From Streptomyces sp. NBC_00683 (GTDB lineage: Bacteria > Actinomycetota > Actinomycetes > Streptomycetales > Streptomycetaceae): a stretch of DNA of 64,000 nucleotides. This document shows, piece by piece, positions 52,705-63,123 of the stretch (its first letter is position 1; every line of letters begins with the position of its first letter). The notes under the pieces are model-generated. The model worked only from the letters and a program-made list of their open reading frames with translations, was not told the origin of the DNA and did not search any database. The position numbers and the translations under genes are program-made. The stretch is taken from contig NZ_CP109013.1 in assembly GCF_036226745.1 (NCBI RefSeq), positions 5,518,001 through 5,582,000 of the forward strand, given 5' to 3'.

Positions 52705-54144
52705 TCAGCGCAGCACCAGCCAGAGCTCCGCGCGTACGTCCATGTCGTCCAGGTCCGCGTCCAGCAGCTCCGCGCAGCGTGCGATGCGCTGGCGGACCGT
52801 GTTGCGGTGGATCCGCAGGGCCACGGCCGTCCGGTCCCAGCTGCCGTGCAGGCTCAGCCAGCACCGCAGCGTCTCGGCCAGGGGAGCGGTGAGCGGGGCC
52901 AGGAGGGTGCGGGCGTGGGCCTCGGCCCGGTCGGCGGGTACCAGGGCGGCCAGTCCTCCACTACCGGCACGGTGCGTGGCCAGCGGGGAGCGGGTGGCCT
53001 CCGCGCGGCCCAGGGCGCGGGCCGCCTCGGTGTCGGCGGTGGGCAGGGCCGTGGCGGGGGAGGGGGCGGACGCACCGAGGATCCAGCCCGGCTGCGCCGT
53101 CGCCCCGCGGTGGCCGGTGAGCAGGACCCGTACCGTTTCGCCGTGCGCGTCGACCAGGGCGGAGCCCAGCGACGCGCCGAGTGCTCCGGCGGTGAGCGGG
53201 TCGGGGACCGTGCCGTCCGCACGGCGGGCATGGACCACCGTCCAGGGTGCGCCGTCGTCCGAGAGGAGCGGGGCCGCCTCCTGCGGGGGTGCCCCCAGCA
53301 GCATCCGCACGAGCGCCGCCGAACGGCCCGCCGCGTCCGCGCCCTGGTGCGGGGCGGTCAGCAGGGCGAGCAGGACGACGGCGATCCCGGCGACGGTGTG
53401 GTCGCCGGGGTCGCGCCGGCGGGTCGCCAGGGCCAGGGCCAGCCCCTGGCCACCGCTCAGCGCGTAGGCGGCGAGCTGCGTGCCGTTCAGGGTGTCGGTC
53501 GCGGAAGCGGGGGAGGCCCGCCGGCCGGAGGAGACCACCCGGGACAGCTGGGCCAGGGCCGCCCGCTCCTCCGGAGGCGGATGGCCGCCCGCCGTGTGCA
53601 GCTCCGCGCCCTCCCTGGTGAGCAGCACCACCCGGCCCTCCAGCTGTACGGCGAGCTGGTGGAGCACCGCGGGTACCGGGTCGGGCCGGGCGGCTGCCGT
53701 CGCCAGGGCCTGCTGGGCGCGGGTCACCCGGCGCAGCTCGCGGTGGCGGGCCTCCGCCATCAGCCGCCACACCGCCCGCGCGATCGCCGTGAAGGGGGTC
53801 TGAGGGGGCACTTCCAGCAGCGGCAGACCGTGCCGGTCACATGCCTCCACCAGTGCCGCCGGCACCGTGTCGTGCACCGGCGCCACCCCGAAACCGAGCG
53901 CAGCCGCCCCCGCCTCCACCAGCCGGGCCACGTAGGTGTCCGGGTCGGTGAGCAGCACCCCGGCGCTCAGCAGAAGCTCGCCGCCGAGCAGGTACGGGTA
54001 CGGGTCGGCCATCTCGGAGGTGTGCACCCACAGCAGATCCGCGTGGTCCGGACCGGCGATCCGGCGCAGCCCGAGTTCCTCCCTGGCCAGCAGCTCGGCC
54101 AGGGGGATGGGCGGGGTCGGCGGCCCGGCGGGGGAGTCCGGCAT
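52705..54144 (-). CDS. PucR-family transcriptional regulator
   Basis: This is a 479-residue regulator. It has an N-terminal PucR sensor region (PLAELLAREELGLRRIAGPD, residues about 15-34; GELLLSAGVL), a variable GGDEF-like middle (about 250-400), and a C-terminal helix-turn-helix of the PucR type (LHGSWDRTAVALRIHRNTVRQ, ending with DLDDMDVRAELWLVLR). PucR-like proteins often respond to purine or nitrogen compounds and to guanidino metabolites. The gene is divergent from the symporter-ureohydrolase-ThDP cluster and is its probable activator. The ATG at 54144 follows GGATGGA; an ATG at 54159 would add five residues. Confidence 0.85.
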   Translation of the reverse strand: MPDSPAGPPTPPIPLAELLAREELGLRRIAGPDHADLLWVHTSEMADPYPYLLGGELLLSAGVLLTDPDTYVARLVEAGAAALGFGVAPVHDTVPAALVEACDRHGLPLLEVPPQTPFTAIARAVWRLMAEARHRELRRVTRAQQALATAAARPDPVPAVLHQLAVQLEGRVVLLTREGAELHTAGGHPPPEERAALAQLSRVVSSGRRASPASATDTLNGTQLAAYALSGGQGLALALATRRRDPGDHTVAGIAVVLLALLTAPHQGADAAGRSAALVRMLLGAPPQEAAPLLSDDGAPWTVVHARRADGTVPDPLTAGALGASLGSALVDAHGETVRVLLTGHRGATAQPGWILGASAPSPATALPTADTEAARALGRAEATRSPLATHRAGSGGLAALVPADRAEAHARTLLAPLTAPLAETLRCWLSLHGSWDRTAVALRIHRNTVRQRIARCAELLDADLDDMDVRAELWLVLR

Positions 54145-54265
54145 GGACGGTCCATCCATTCGAGGAGCTGGGAGTGGATGAAACGTACACTTCAGCGTCG
54201 GCTTCCGGCCACCTACCGTCTTCTCGACACACGCCCCGTGTATCGAGACGAGACGGAGGAAGCCC

Positions 54266-55735
54266 ATGGCTGTCGACTACGCAGTGATCGTCGTCTATCT
54301 GGCCGGCATGCTCGCCATGGGCTGGTGGGGCATGCGCCGCGCCAAGTCCAAGAGCGAGTTCCTGGTCGCCGGCCGGCGGCTCGGCCCCTGGATGTACTCC
54401 GGCACCATGGCGGCGATCGTCCTCGGCGGCGCCTCGACGATCGGCGGGGTCGGCCTCGGCTACCAGTACGGGCTCTCCGGCGCCTGGATGGTCTTCACCA
54501 TCGGCCTCGGGCTGCTCGCCCTGTCCGTCTTCTTCTCGGCCCGCATCGCCCGGCTGAAGGTCTACACGGTCTCCGAGATGCTCGACCTGCGCTACGGCGG
54601 CAGGGCGGGGCTCATATCCGGCGTCGTCATGTGGGCCTACACCCTGATGCTCGCGGTCACCTCCACGATCGCGTACGCCACGATCTTCGACGTCCTCTTC
54701 GACCTCGACCGCACCCTCTCGATCATCCTCGGCGGCGCCATCGTCGTCGCGTACTCGACGCTCGGCGGCATGTGGTCGATCACGCTCACCGACATGGTGC
54801 AGTTCGTCGTCAAGACGATCGGCGTCCTGCTGCTGCTCCTGCCGATCGCGGTCATCAAGGCGGGCGGCTTCAGCGAGATGAAGGCCCAGCTGCCCACCGA
54901 GTACTTCGACCCGCTGGGCATCGGCGGCGAGACGATCTTCACGTACGTCCTGATCTACACCTTCGGCATGCTGATCGGCCAGGACATCTGGCAGCGCGTG
55001 TTCACGGCCCGCAGCGACCGCACGGCACGCTGGGGCGGAACCGTCGCCGGTACCTACTGCCTGGTGTACGCGGTCGCCGGGGCCGTCATCGGCACGGCGG
55101 CCAAGGTCATGTACCCGAAGCTGCCCAGTGCGGACGCCGCCTTCGCGACCATCGTCAAGGACGAACTGCCGGTCGGCGTGCGCGGCCTGGTGCTGGCAGC
55201 CGCACTCGCCGCGGTGATGTCGACGTCCTCCGGTGCGCTGATCGCCTGCGCGACCGTGGCGAACAACGACATCTGGTCGCGGCTGCGGGGAGCGGTCAGC
55301 AGGGGGGACGGCGAGGAGCGCGACGAGGTGAAGGGCAACCGGGTCTTCATCCTGATCATGGGCATCGCCGTCATCGCCATCGCCATCGCGCTCAACAACG
55401 TCGTCGAAGCCCTGACCGTCGCCTACAACCTGCTCGTCGGCGGGCTGCTGGTGCCGATCCTGGGCGGCCTCCTGTGGCGCAGGGGCACGGCCGCGGGCGC
55501 GCTGGCCTCCGTCTGTGTGGGCGGCGTCGCGGTGATCGGGCTGATGGCGACCTACGGGATCCTCGCCAACGAGCCGGTCTACTACGGGCTGCTCGCCTCG
55601 CTCGCCGTGTACGTGATCGTCTCGCTGGCCACGAAGCCGACGGACGCCGCGGTGCTGGTCGCCTGGCGCGAACGGCTGGCGGGCCGCGGTGCGGAGGCCG
55701 AGCCGGCGCCCGCCCCGGAGCCGGCCACCACCTGA
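54266..55735 (+). CDS. Sodium:solute symporter (SSS family)
   Basis: This is a 489-residue membrane protein with about 13 transmembrane segments. It has the SSS core signatures ([19 protein letters not shown] in segment 2 region; [57 protein letters not shown]). The substrate is not told by sequence. Its position ahead of an agmatinase-family ureohydrolase and a ThDP enzyme, with a PucR regulator divergent, suggests uptake of a guanidino or related nitrogen compound such as guanidinobutyrate or agmatine-derived acids; this is inference. A long imperfect hairpin follows. Confidence 0.88.
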   Translation: MAVDYAVIVVYLAGMLAMGWWGMRRAKSKSEFLVAGRRLGPWMYSGTMAAIVLGGASTIGGVGLGYQYGLSGAWMVFTIGLGLLALSVFFSARIARLKVYTVSEMLDLRYGGRAGLISGVVMWAYTLMLAVTSTIAYATIFDVLFDLDRTLSIILGGAIVVAYSTLGGMWSITLTDMVQFVVKTIGVLLLLLPIAVIKAGGFSEMKAQLPTEYFDPLGIGGETIFTYVLIYTFGMLIGQDIWQRVFTARSDRTARWGGTVAGTYCLVYAVAGAVIGTAAKVMYPKLPSADAAFATIVKDELPVGVRGLVLAAALAAVMSTSSGALIACATVANNDIWSRLRGAVSRGDGEERDEVKGNRVFILIMGIAVIAIAIALNNVVEALTVAYNLLVGGLLVPILGGLLWRRGTAAGALASVCVGGVAVIGLMATYGILANEPVYYGLLASLAVYVIVSLATKPTDAAVLVAWRERLAGRGAEAEPAPAPEPATT

Positions 55736-55746
55736 CCCCCCTCGTT

Positions 55747-55805
55747 GTCCTCGATCGCCGGACGGGCCTGACCGCGAAGCCCAGGCCCGTCCGGCGCCCG
55801 AGGAC
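55747..55805 (+). terminator. Long hairpin between the symporter and ureohydrolase genes
   Basis: GTCCTCG and GCCGGACGGGCCTG (55747-55770) pair with CAGGCCCGTCCGGC and CGAGGAC (55782-55805), separated by 3-base bulges on each side. It probably ends or tempers the symporter transcript. Confidence 0.7.
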
Positions 55806-55889
55806 GAAACCGTTTCCGGGGGGCCCGCACACCACCGCCTCCCGCACACTGGATACCGTACGAAAACCGAAGGAAAGGCACCCCGCCCC

Positions 55890-56867
55890 ATGAGCAGCAA
55901 CGAATCGCCGCGCGGCCCCATCGACTCCTCCCGCGTCCCGCGGTATGCCGGTCCCGCGACGTTCGCCCGGCTGCCGCGGCTCGACGAGGTCGGCACCGCC
56001 GACATCGCCGTGGTCGGCGTGCCCTTCGACAGCGGCGTCTCCTACCGCCCCGGCGCGCGCTTCGGCGGCAACGCCATCCGCGAGGCCTCCCGCCTCCTGC
56101 GCCCCTACAACCCGGCGCAGGACGCCTCCCCGTTCGCCCTCGCCCAGGTCGCCGACGCCGGTGACATCGCCGCGAACCCGTTCAACATCAACGAGGCCGT
56201 CGACACGGTCGAGGCCGCCGCCGACGACCTGCTCTCCACCGGCGCCCGCCTGATGACGCTCGGCGGCGACCACACCATCGCGCTGCCCCTGCTGCGTTCC
56301 GTCGCCAAGAAGCACGGCCCCGTCGCCCTGCTCCACTTCGACGCGCACCTGGACACCTGGGACACCTACTTCGGCGCCGAGTACACCCACGGCACCCCGT
56401 TCCGCCGGGCCGTCGAGGAGGGCATCCTCGACACCGAGGCGCTCTCCCACGTCGGTACGCGCGGCCCGCTGTACGGCAAGCAGGACCTCACCGACGACGA
56501 GAAGATGGGCTTCGGCATCGTCACCTCCGCCGACGTCATGCGCCGCGGCGTCGACGAGATCGCCGACCAGCTGCGCCAGCGCATCGGCGACCGGCCGCTG
56601 TACATCTCCATCGACATCGACGTCCTCGACCCGGCGCACGCCCCCGGCACCGGCACCCCCGAGGCCGGCGGCCTGACCTCGCGCGAGCTCCTGGAGATCC
56701 TGCGCGGCCTGTCCTCCTGCAACCTGGTCTCCGCGGACCTGGTCGAGGTGGCCCCCGCCTACGACCACGCGGAGATCACCTCCGTCGCCGCCTCCCACAC
56801 GGCGTACGAACTCACGACGATCATGGCCCGCCAGATCGCGGCGGCCAAGGGAGCGCAGGGCAAGTGA
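55890..56867 (+). CDS. speB: Agmatinase-family ureohydrolase
   Basis: This binuclear manganese hydrolase releases urea from a guanidino compound. The 325 residues are the usual length. Metal ligands are GGDH (125-128), DAHLD within [10 protein letters not shown], and [12 protein letters not shown], in the expected order. Sequence alone does not separate agmatinase from guanidinobutyrase or guanidinopropionase. The ATG at 55890 is preceded by AGGAAAGG. Its TGA overlaps the GTG of the ThDP gene, so the two are coupled. From memory, S. coelicolor has a gene annotated speB in the matching place. Confidence 0.9.
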   Translation: MSSNESPRGPIDSSRVPRYAGPATFARLPRLDEVGTADIAVVGVPFDSGVSYRPGARFGGNAIREASRLLRPYNPAQDASPFALAQVADAGDIAANPFNINEAVDTVEAAADDLLSTGARLMTLGGDHTIALPLLRSVAKKHGPVALLHFDAHLDTWDTYFGAEYTHGTPFRRAVEEGILDTEALSHVGTRGPLYGKQDLTDDEKMGFGIVTSADVMRRGVDEIADQLRQRIGDRPLYISIDIDVLDPAHAPGTGTPEAGGLTSRELLEILRGLSSCNLVSADLVEVAPAYDHAEITSVAASHTAYELTTIMARQIAAAKGAQGK

Positions 56868-58546
56868 GCCACGACCACGACGACCGGCCCAGGCTCACCC
56901 CCGCGCAGGCCGAGGCGGCCCTGAACCCTCCGGCCGGACGCAACGGCGGAGACCTCGTGGTCGAGACCCTCCAGGGCCTCGGCGCCACCACCGTCTTCGG
57001 GCTGCCCGGCCAGCACGCGCTCGGCATGTTCGACGCGCTGCGGCGCTCCTCCCTCGCGTACATCGGGCTGCGCGTCGAGAACAACGCGGGCTTCGCCGCC
57101 GACGCCTACGGCCGGATCACCGGGGAGGTCGCCCCGCTGCTCCTCTCCACCGGACCGGGCGCGCTGACCTCCCTCGCCGCACTCCAGGAGGCGGCTGCGG
57201 CGTCCGCACCCGTGCTGGCGATCTCCAGCCAGATCCCGACCGCCGGTCTCGGCGGCGGACGCCACGGCTACCTGCACGAACTCCGCGACCAGAAGGCGTC
57301 GTTCCGCGACATCGTGAAGTCCGTGCACACCGTGCGTACGGCCTCGCAGATCCCCTCAGCGATCGCCGCCGCCTGGGAGTCCGCGCTCACCGCCCCGCAC
57401 GGGCCGGTCTGGGTGGAGATCCCGCAGGACGTGCTTCTCGCCGAGACGGTCCTGCCGGTCGTCAGCGCACTCGACGCGACCCCGCGGGAGCTGTACCCGC
57501 GCCCCGAACTGACCGTCGCGGCGGCCCACCTGCTGTCGAACGCCGAGCGGCCCGCGATCATCGCGGGCGGCGGAGTCGTACGGTCCGACGCGACCGGCAA
57601 GCTGCTCGCGCTCGCGGAGAAGATCAACGCCCCGGTCGTCACCACGTTCGGCGGCAAGGGCGCCTTCCCCTGGGAGCACCCGCTCTCGCTCCGGTCCTGG
57701 CTGGAGGACCGGCACACCACGGACTTCCTGGAGTCCGCGGACGTGCTGCTGGTCGTCGGCTCCGGGCTCGGCGAACTCTCCTCGAACTACCACACGTTCG
57801 CTCCCCGCGGCCGGGTCGTCCAGATCGAGGCCGACGCCGGGAAGCTGGAGTCCAACCACCCCGCACTCGGCATCCACTCCGACGCCCGCGAGGCCCTCGA
57901 CGACCTCCTGGACGCGGTGGAGGCCCGCGAGGACGCGGCCGCGCCCGAGCGCGTCGCGAAGGTGCTGGGGGCCGTCCAGGACAGGATCGCCGCCCAGGAC
58001 CTCACCCTGGAGCAGCAGGTGCTCGCCTCGGTCCGCGAGGCACTGCCCGACACCTCGCCCAGCTTCTGGGACATGACGATCCTCGCCTACTGGGCCTGGT
58101 CCGCCTTCGACGCCCGCCACCCCAACACGATGCACTCGGCGCAGGGCGCGGGCGGCCTCGGCTACGGCTTCCCGGCCGCGATCGGCGCAGCGGCGGCCGA
58201 CCGTACGAAGCCCGTACTGGCGGTCTCCGGCGACGGCGGCGCGATGTACTCGATCGCCGAGCTCGCCACGGCGCGGCAGTACGACCTGCCCGTCACCTGG
58301 CTGATCGTCGACGACGGCGGCTACGGCATCCTGCGCGAGTACATGACCGGGGCCTTCGGCGAGGCCACGGCGACGGAACTGACCCGGCCGGACTTCGTCG
58401 CCCTGGCCGAGTCCTTCGGGGTCCCCGCGGTCCTTACGACGCCCGAGTCCCTGGCCGCCGACCTGGGGAAGGCCCTGGCAAGCCCCGGCCCGTCGGTGGT
58501 CGTGCTCCCCGCCCTGCTGAGGATGTTCGAGCCGACGCACCTGTGA
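56864..58546 (+). CDS. Thiamine-diphosphate enzyme of the acetolactate-synthase family, coupled to speB
   Basis: This is a 560-residue ThDP-dependent enzyme with the three-domain layout. The activating Glu lies in [16 protein letters not shown] (near residue 68), [11 protein letters not shown] follows, and the ThDP motif begins [17 protein letters not shown] (near 450) and ends VDDGGYGI, where the usual NN pair is DD. Acetolactate synthase itself is unlikely given context. The GTG start overlaps the speB stop (GTGA). A product of the ureohydrolase, such as an amino acid or keto acid, may be its substrate, but the reaction is not assigned. A strong terminator follows. Confidence 0.82.
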   Translation: MSHDHDDRPRLTPAQAEAALNPPAGRNGGDLVVETLQGLGATTVFGLPGQHALGMFDALRRSSLAYIGLRVENNAGFAADAYGRITGEVAPLLLSTGPGALTSLAALQEAAAASAPVLAISSQIPTAGLGGGRHGYLHELRDQKASFRDIVKSVHTVRTASQIPSAIAAAWESALTAPHGPVWVEIPQDVLLAETVLPVVSALDATPRELYPRPELTVAAAHLLSNAERPAIIAGGGVVRSDATGKLLALAEKINAPVVTTFGGKGAFPWEHPLSLRSWLEDRHTTDFLESADVLLVVGSGLGELSSNYHTFAPRGRVVQIEADAGKLESNHPALGIHSDAREALDDLLDAVEAREDAAAPERVAKVLGAVQDRIAAQDLTLEQQVLASVREALPDTSPSFWDMTILAYWAWSAFDARHPNTMHSAQGAGGLGYGFPAAIGAAAADRTKPVLAVSGDGGAMYSIAELATARQYDLPVTWLIVDDGGYGILREYMTGAFGEATATELTRPDFVALAESFGVPAVLTTPESLAADLGKALASPGPSVVVLPALLRMFEPTHL

Positions 58547-58555
58547 GCACCTGAC

Positions 58556-58595
58556 GTCCGCGTACCCGGGGGAGCCGTGCCCCGGGTACGCGGAC
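58556..58595. terminator. Terminator between the ThDP gene and the convergent orphan gene
   Basis: A 16-base perfect stem (58556-58571 with 58580-58595) closes an 8-base loop, 10 bases after the ThDP stop. Confidence 0.85.
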
Positions 58596-58621
58596 GGTCG
58601 TGTCTTCGGGCAGGCCGGCGC

Positions 58622-58984
58622 CTACAGCGACCGAAGAGCCTTCTCGATCTCGGCCTTCTGGGCGTCGGCGCCGAGCTGGAACTGCTCCCGCTGCCCGGCG
58701 TCGAGGGCGAACGGAGGTTCCTTCCGCGTCGGCAGGAGATCGGGGATCGACCGGAAGAGCACCGCCGCCTCCGCTCCGTACCCCTTGTTGTGCGCAGTGA
58801 CCAGGTACTTCCCGACCCGCCACAGATGATCGTTGAGCACCTTCGAAGGTGATCTCAGGATGTCCTTCACCGTCGCGGGCCGGCCCAGCGAATGATGCGG
58901 TCCGTCGCTGCACTTCTGCAGCGCCGCCAGTGCCGCGTAGAGCTGTCCGCAGCGGTATGCCTCCGCGTGCCCGCTGTTCGGCAT
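58622..58984 (-). CDS. Orphan 120-residue protein resembling the C-terminal part of Cas8c/Csd1
   Basis: This is a small soluble helical protein. Its order of elements, AYRCGQLYAALAALQ (residues about 9-23), a short linker, LRSPSKVLNDHLWRVGKYL (about 46-64), then PFALDAGQREQFQLGADAQ (about 92-110), recalls the C-terminal domain of type I-C Cas8c (AYRLGRLFAVLE; hhL.K; ledQgrF.lGyyhQ), the region that is also translated separately as Cas11c. The match is from memory of the family pattern, not an alignment. AGGGGG stands 5 bases before the ATG at 58984. No cas genes or repeats are near. Other helical families are possible. Confidence 0.55.
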   Translation of the reverse strand: MPNSGHAEAYRCGQLYAALAALQKCSDGPHHSLGRPATVKDILRSPSKVLNDHLWRVGKYLVTAHNKGYGAEAAVLFRSIPDLLPTRKEPPFALDAGQREQFQLGADAQKAEIEKALRSL

Positions 58985-59253
58985 GGAGCCCCCTGTCCGC
59001 GTCGTCACCCGTCGTCCCCGATGCCGGTCAGCGGACATGACTACCCGGTCACCCGCCGGCCGAACCCGCCCGCCCCCGGCGCGCGGAAGCCCGGCCAGGG
59101 CGCCCGGATCGCCACCGGGTGGTCCTAGGACCACCCGAGTACCGTCTCCGACCATGGGCCGAGAATTGTTGCAGCGGGATGAAATCCGCAGCTGACCGCG
59201 TTGGTCACGTGCGGTAGGTCAGGTGGGACAGCGGGGCGGACTGGAGGCACGGG

Positions 59254-62200
59254 GTGGCGGGCACGAAGGAACAGGGCGCGGAGGAACAGGGCGCCGACCG
59301 ACAGGGGTGGGGCCGGCGGCTGACCGGATACGCGTGGCGTTACCGGCGCAATGTCGTGCTGGCGCTCGGGTCGTCGCTCGCCGGTATGGCCGTGATGGCC
59401 CTCGTCCCGCTGATCACCAAGGTGATCATCGACGATGTCGTCGGCGACCACACCCGTTCCCTCGGCGTCTGGACCGGCTTCCTGATCGGCGCGGCCGTCC
59501 TCGTCTACGCCGCCACCTTCGTCCGCCGCTACTACGGCGGCCGGCTCGCCCTCGACGTACAGCACGACCTGCGTACCGAGATGTACACGACGATCACCCG
59601 GCTCGACGGGAAGCGGCAGGACGAGCTGTCGACCGGACAGGTCGTCGGGCGCGCCACCAGCGACCTGCAGCTGATCCAGGGACTCCTCTTCATGCTCCCG
59701 ATGACCATCGGGAACATCCTGCTCTTCATCATCTCCCTGGTGATCATGGCGTGGCTGTCGCTGCCCCTGACCCTCATCGCCCTCGCCGTCGCCCCCGCCC
59801 TCTGGTTCATCGCCCGCCGCTCCCGCACCCGCCTCTTCCCCGCCACCTGGTACGCGCAGAGCCAGGCCGCCGCCGTCGCCGGAGTGGTGGACGGGGCCGT
59901 GTCCGGAGTCCGGGTCGTCAAGGGGTTCGGGCAGGAGGAGCAGGAGACGGGCAAGCTCCGCGAGGTCAGCCGCAGGCTCTTCGCCGGCCGGCTGCGCACC
60001 ATCAGGCTGAACTCCCGCTACACCCCCGCCCTCCAGGCCGTCCCCGCGTTCGGCCAGGTCGCCATGCTGGCCCTCGGCGGCTGGCTCGCCACCCGCGGCG
60101 AGATCACCCTCGGTACGTTCGTCGCCTTCTCCACCTATCTCGCCCAGCTCGTCGGCCCCGTCCGGATGCTCGCCGTGGTCCTGACCGTCGGCCAGCAGGC
60201 ACGGGCCGGTGTGGAGCGCGTCCTGGAGCTGATCGACACCGAACCGTCCATGCAGGACGGTACGAAGGAGCTCCCGGCCGACGCCCCCGCCCGCGTCGAG
60301 TTCGACGACGTGCGCTTCGGCTACGACGAGGAGCGCCCCGTACTCGACGGCTTCTCCCTCACCATCGAGCCCGGCGAGACGGTCGCCGTCGTCGGCGCCT
60401 CCGGCAGCGGCAAGTCCACCGTCTCGCTCCTGCTGCCCCGCTTCTACGACGTGACGCACGGCGCCGTCCTCGTCGGCGGTCACGACGTCCGTGAACTGAC
60501 CCAGAACTCGCTCCGGGCCGCCATCGGGCTCGTACCGGAGGACAGCTTCCTCTTCTCCGACACGATCCGCGCCAACATCGCGTACGGATTCCCGGGGGCC
60601 ACCCAGGAGCAGATCGAGCAGGCCGCCCGCACCGCCCAGGCCCACGGCTTCATCTCCGAGCTGCCCGAGGGGTACGACACCACGGTCGGCGAGCACGGGC
60701 TCACCCTCTCCGGCGGCCAGCGCCAGCGCGTCGCGCTCGCCCGCGCCATCCTCACCGACCCCCGGCTGCTCCTCCTCGACGACGCCACCTCCGCCGTCGA
60801 CGCCCGGGTGGAGCACGAGATCCACGAGGCCCTGGCACAGGTCATGGCCGGTCGCACGACCCTGCTGATAGCGCACCGCCGCTCCACCCTCGGCCTCGCC
60901 GACCGCATCGCGGTCCTCGACCAGGGGCGGCTCGCCGACATCGGCACGCACGCGGAGCTGGAACAGCGCTCCGCGCTCTACCGCAGGCTCCTCACCGACC
61001 CCGACGAGCTGGGCGGCACCTCACCGGGCCACCAGCCCGTCATGACCGGGGTGCCCGAGGACGACGACCGCGCGCTCCAGGATGAACTGGAGGCCGAGTT
61101 CGACGCCGAGCGCGGCGTCACCCCCGAGCTGTGGATCCGCAAGGAGGAGCAGCGCGACACGGCCGCGGCCGGAATGCCCGCAACCCCCGAGCTCCTCGCC
61201 CAGGTCGACGCACTGCCGCCCGCCACGGACGCCCCGGGCATCGACGAGGCGAGCGCGGTCCGTCCCGAGGAGTCGTACGGGCTGCGCAGGCTGCTGCGCG
61301 GCTTCGGGCTCCCGCTGCTCGTGAGCCTGGCGCTGGTGGCCGTCGACGCGGGCATGGGCCTGCTCCTGCCCGTACTGATCCGGCACGGCATCGACGACGG
61401 CGTCACCAAGATGGCGCTCGGCGCGGTCTGGGCGGCGGCGGGACTCGGGCTGCTGGCCGTCCTCGTGCAGTGGGCGGCCCAGATCGGCGAGACCCGGATG
61501 ACCGGGCGTACGGGCGAACGCGTCCTGTACTCGCTCCGCCTCAAGATCTTCGCGCAGCTCCAGCGGCTCGGCCTCGACTACTACGAGCGCGAGCTGACCG
61601 GCCGGATCATGACCCGGATGACGACGGACGTGGACGCGCTGTCCACCTTCCTCCAGACCGGTCTGGTCACGGCCTTCGTCTCCGTCGTCACCTTCTTCGG
61701 CATCACCGGCGTCCTGCTCGTCCTCGACGTCCAGCTGGCCCTGGTCGTCTTCGCGACGCTGCCGCTGCTGATCGTCGGCACGTTCTTCTTCCGCCGCAAG
61801 AGCGTCAAGGCGTACGAGCTCGCCCGGACACGCATCAGCGTCGTCAACGCCGACCTCCAGGAGTCCGTCTCCGGGCTGCGGATCGTGCAGGCGTTCCGGC
61901 GCGAGCAGGACGGCGCCGAGCAGTTCTCGGCCCGCAGCGACCACTACCGCCAGGCCCGGGTGCGCGGGCAGTGGCTGATCTCCGTGTACTTCCCGTTCGT
62001 GCAGCTGCTCGCCTCGGTCGCCGCGGCCGCCGTGCTGATCGTCGGCGCGGGCCGCGTCGACAACGGCACGCTCACCACGGGTGCGCTGGTCGCCTACCTC
62101 CTCTACATCGACCTGTTCTTCGCCCCCGTGCAGCAGCTGTCCCAGGTCTTCGACGGCTACCAGCAGGCCACGGTCTCCCTCGGCCGGATCCAGGAACTCC

Positions 62201-63033
62201 TGCGGGAGCCCACCTCCACGGCCGACCACGACGCGCCGCAGGACGTCTCCTCGCTGCGCGGCGAAATCGCCTTCGAGGACGTCTCCTTCGCCTACGGCGC
62301 CTTCGACGGAGAGAAGGGTGAGGAAGAGGCCCTCACAGGCATCGATCTGCGGATCCCGGCCGGTCAGACGGTCGCGTTCGTCGGCGAGACCGGCGCGGGC
62401 AAGTCCACGCTCGTCAAGCTCGTCGCCCGCTTCTACGACCCGACGAGCGGCCGGGTCACGGCGGACGGCACCGATCTGCGCGCACTCGACATGACGGCGT
62501 ACCGGCACCGCCTCGGAGTCGTACCGCAGGAGGCCTACCTCTTCGCCGGTACGGTCCGCGACGCCATCGCCTACGGTCTGCCGGACGCCACCGACGCGCA
62601 GGTGGAGGCGGCGGCCAGGGGAGTCGGCGCGCACGACATGATCGCCACCCTGGAGGACGGCTATCTGCACGAGGTCGCCGAGCGCGGCCGCAACCTCTCG
62701 GCCGGCCAGCGCCAGCTGATCGCCCTCGCCCGCGCCGAGCTGGTCGACCCCGACATCCTCCTCCTCGACGAGGCGACCGCCTCCCTGGACCTCGCCAGCG
62801 AGGCGCTGGTCAACCAGGCCACCGACCGGCTGACCGGCCGCCGCACCACGCTCGTGGTGGCCCACCGGCTGACGACGGCCGCCCGCGCCGACCGGGTCGT
62901 GGTGATGGACCACGGCAGGGTCGCCGAGGACGGCACGCATGACGAACTGCTCGCCAGGGACGGGACGTACGCCCGGCTGTGGCGCACCTTCATAGGAGAG
63001 GACATAGGGGAGGACACACCGGCGGGTGTGTGA
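59254..63033 (+). CDS. ABC exporter with two fused half-transporters (TMD-NBD-TMD-NBD)
   Basis: This is a 1259-residue single-chain exporter of the MsbA/LmrA type. The first TMD is about residues 20-320, NBD1 about 345-590 with Walker A GASGSGKST (381-389), LSGGQRQ and Walker B ending LLLDDATS (Asp510). After a hydrophilic linker the second TMD lies about 685-990 and NBD2 follows with Walker A GETGAGKST (from 1044), LSAGQRQ and LLLDEATAS (Glu1173). NBD1 thus lacks the catalytic Glu while NBD2 keeps it, giving one degenerate and one consensus site as in heterodimeric exporters. The GTG at 59254 has GGAGG 6 bases upstream. The substrate is unknown; drugs or lipids are typical. Confidence 0.93.
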   Translation: MAGTKEQGAEEQGADRQGWGRRLTGYAWRYRRNVVLALGSSLAGMAVMALVPLITKVIIDDVVGDHTRSLGVWTGFLIGAAVLVYAATFVRRYYGGRLALDVQHDLRTEMYTTITRLDGKRQDELSTGQVVGRATSDLQLIQGLLFMLPMTIGNILLFIISLVIMAWLSLPLTLIALAVAPALWFIARRSRTRLFPATWYAQSQAAAVAGVVDGAVSGVRVVKGFGQEEQETGKLREVSRRLFAGRLRTIRLNSRYTPALQAVPAFGQVAMLALGGWLATRGEITLGTFVAFSTYLAQLVGPVRMLAVVLTVGQQARAGVERVLELIDTEPSMQDGTKELPADAPARVEFDDVRFGYDEERPVLDGFSLTIEPGETVAVVGASGSGKSTVSLLLPRFYDVTHGAVLVGGHDVRELTQNSLRAAIGLVPEDSFLFSDTIRANIAYGFPGATQEQIEQAARTAQAHGFISELPEGYDTTVGEHGLTLSGGQRQRVALARAILTDPRLLLLDDATSAVDARVEHEIHEALAQVMAGRTTLLIAHRRSTLGLADRIAVLDQGRLADIGTHAELEQRSALYRRLLTDPDELGGTSPGHQPVMTGVPEDDDRALQDELEAEFDAERGVTPELWIRKEEQRDTAAAGMPATPELLAQVDALPPATDAPGIDEASAVRPEESYGLRRLLRGFGLPLLVSLALVAVDAGMGLLLPVLIRHGIDDGVTKMALGAVWAAAGLGLLAVLVQWAAQIGETRMTGRTGERVLYSLRLKIFAQLQRLGLDYYERELTGRIMTRMTTDVDALSTFLQTGLVTAFVSVVTFFGITGVLLVLDVQLALVVFATLPLLIVGTFFFRRKSVKAYELARTRISVVNADLQESVSGLRIVQAFRREQDGAEQFSARSDHYRQARVRGQWLISVYFPFVQLLASVAAAAVLIVGAGRVDNGTLTTGALVAYLLYIDLFFAPVQQLSQVFDGYQQATVSLGRIQELLREPTSTADHDAPQDVSSLRGEIAFEDVSFAYGAFDGEKGEEEALTGIDLRIPAGQTVAFVGETGAGKSTLVKLVARFYDPTSGRVTADGTDLRALDMTAYRHRLGVVPQEAYLFAGTVRDAIAYGLPDATDAQVEAAARGVGAHDMIATLEDGYLHEVAERGRNLSAGQRQLIALARAELVDPDILLLDEATASLDLASEALVNQATDRLTGRRTTLVVAHRLTTAARADRVVVMDHGRVAEDGTHDELLARDGTYARLWRTFIGEDIGEDTPAGV

Positions 63034-63123
63034 CACCGTCCGGCCACTCCACCCGTTCCCGGAACCTTTCGGCCCGCCTCGGCGTCGTACGCACATACGT
63101 ACATGTGTCTGGCGAGGCTCGGA

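Noticed and set aside
55890..58546. Parallel with the clavulanate pair (ThDP-dependent carboxyethylarginine synthase and ureohydrolase)
   Set aside because: The ThDP protein here lacks the recognisable carboxyethylarginine synthase sequence pattern, no beta-lactam synthetase or clavaminate synthase gene is near, and the symporter plus PucR regulator fit catabolism better.
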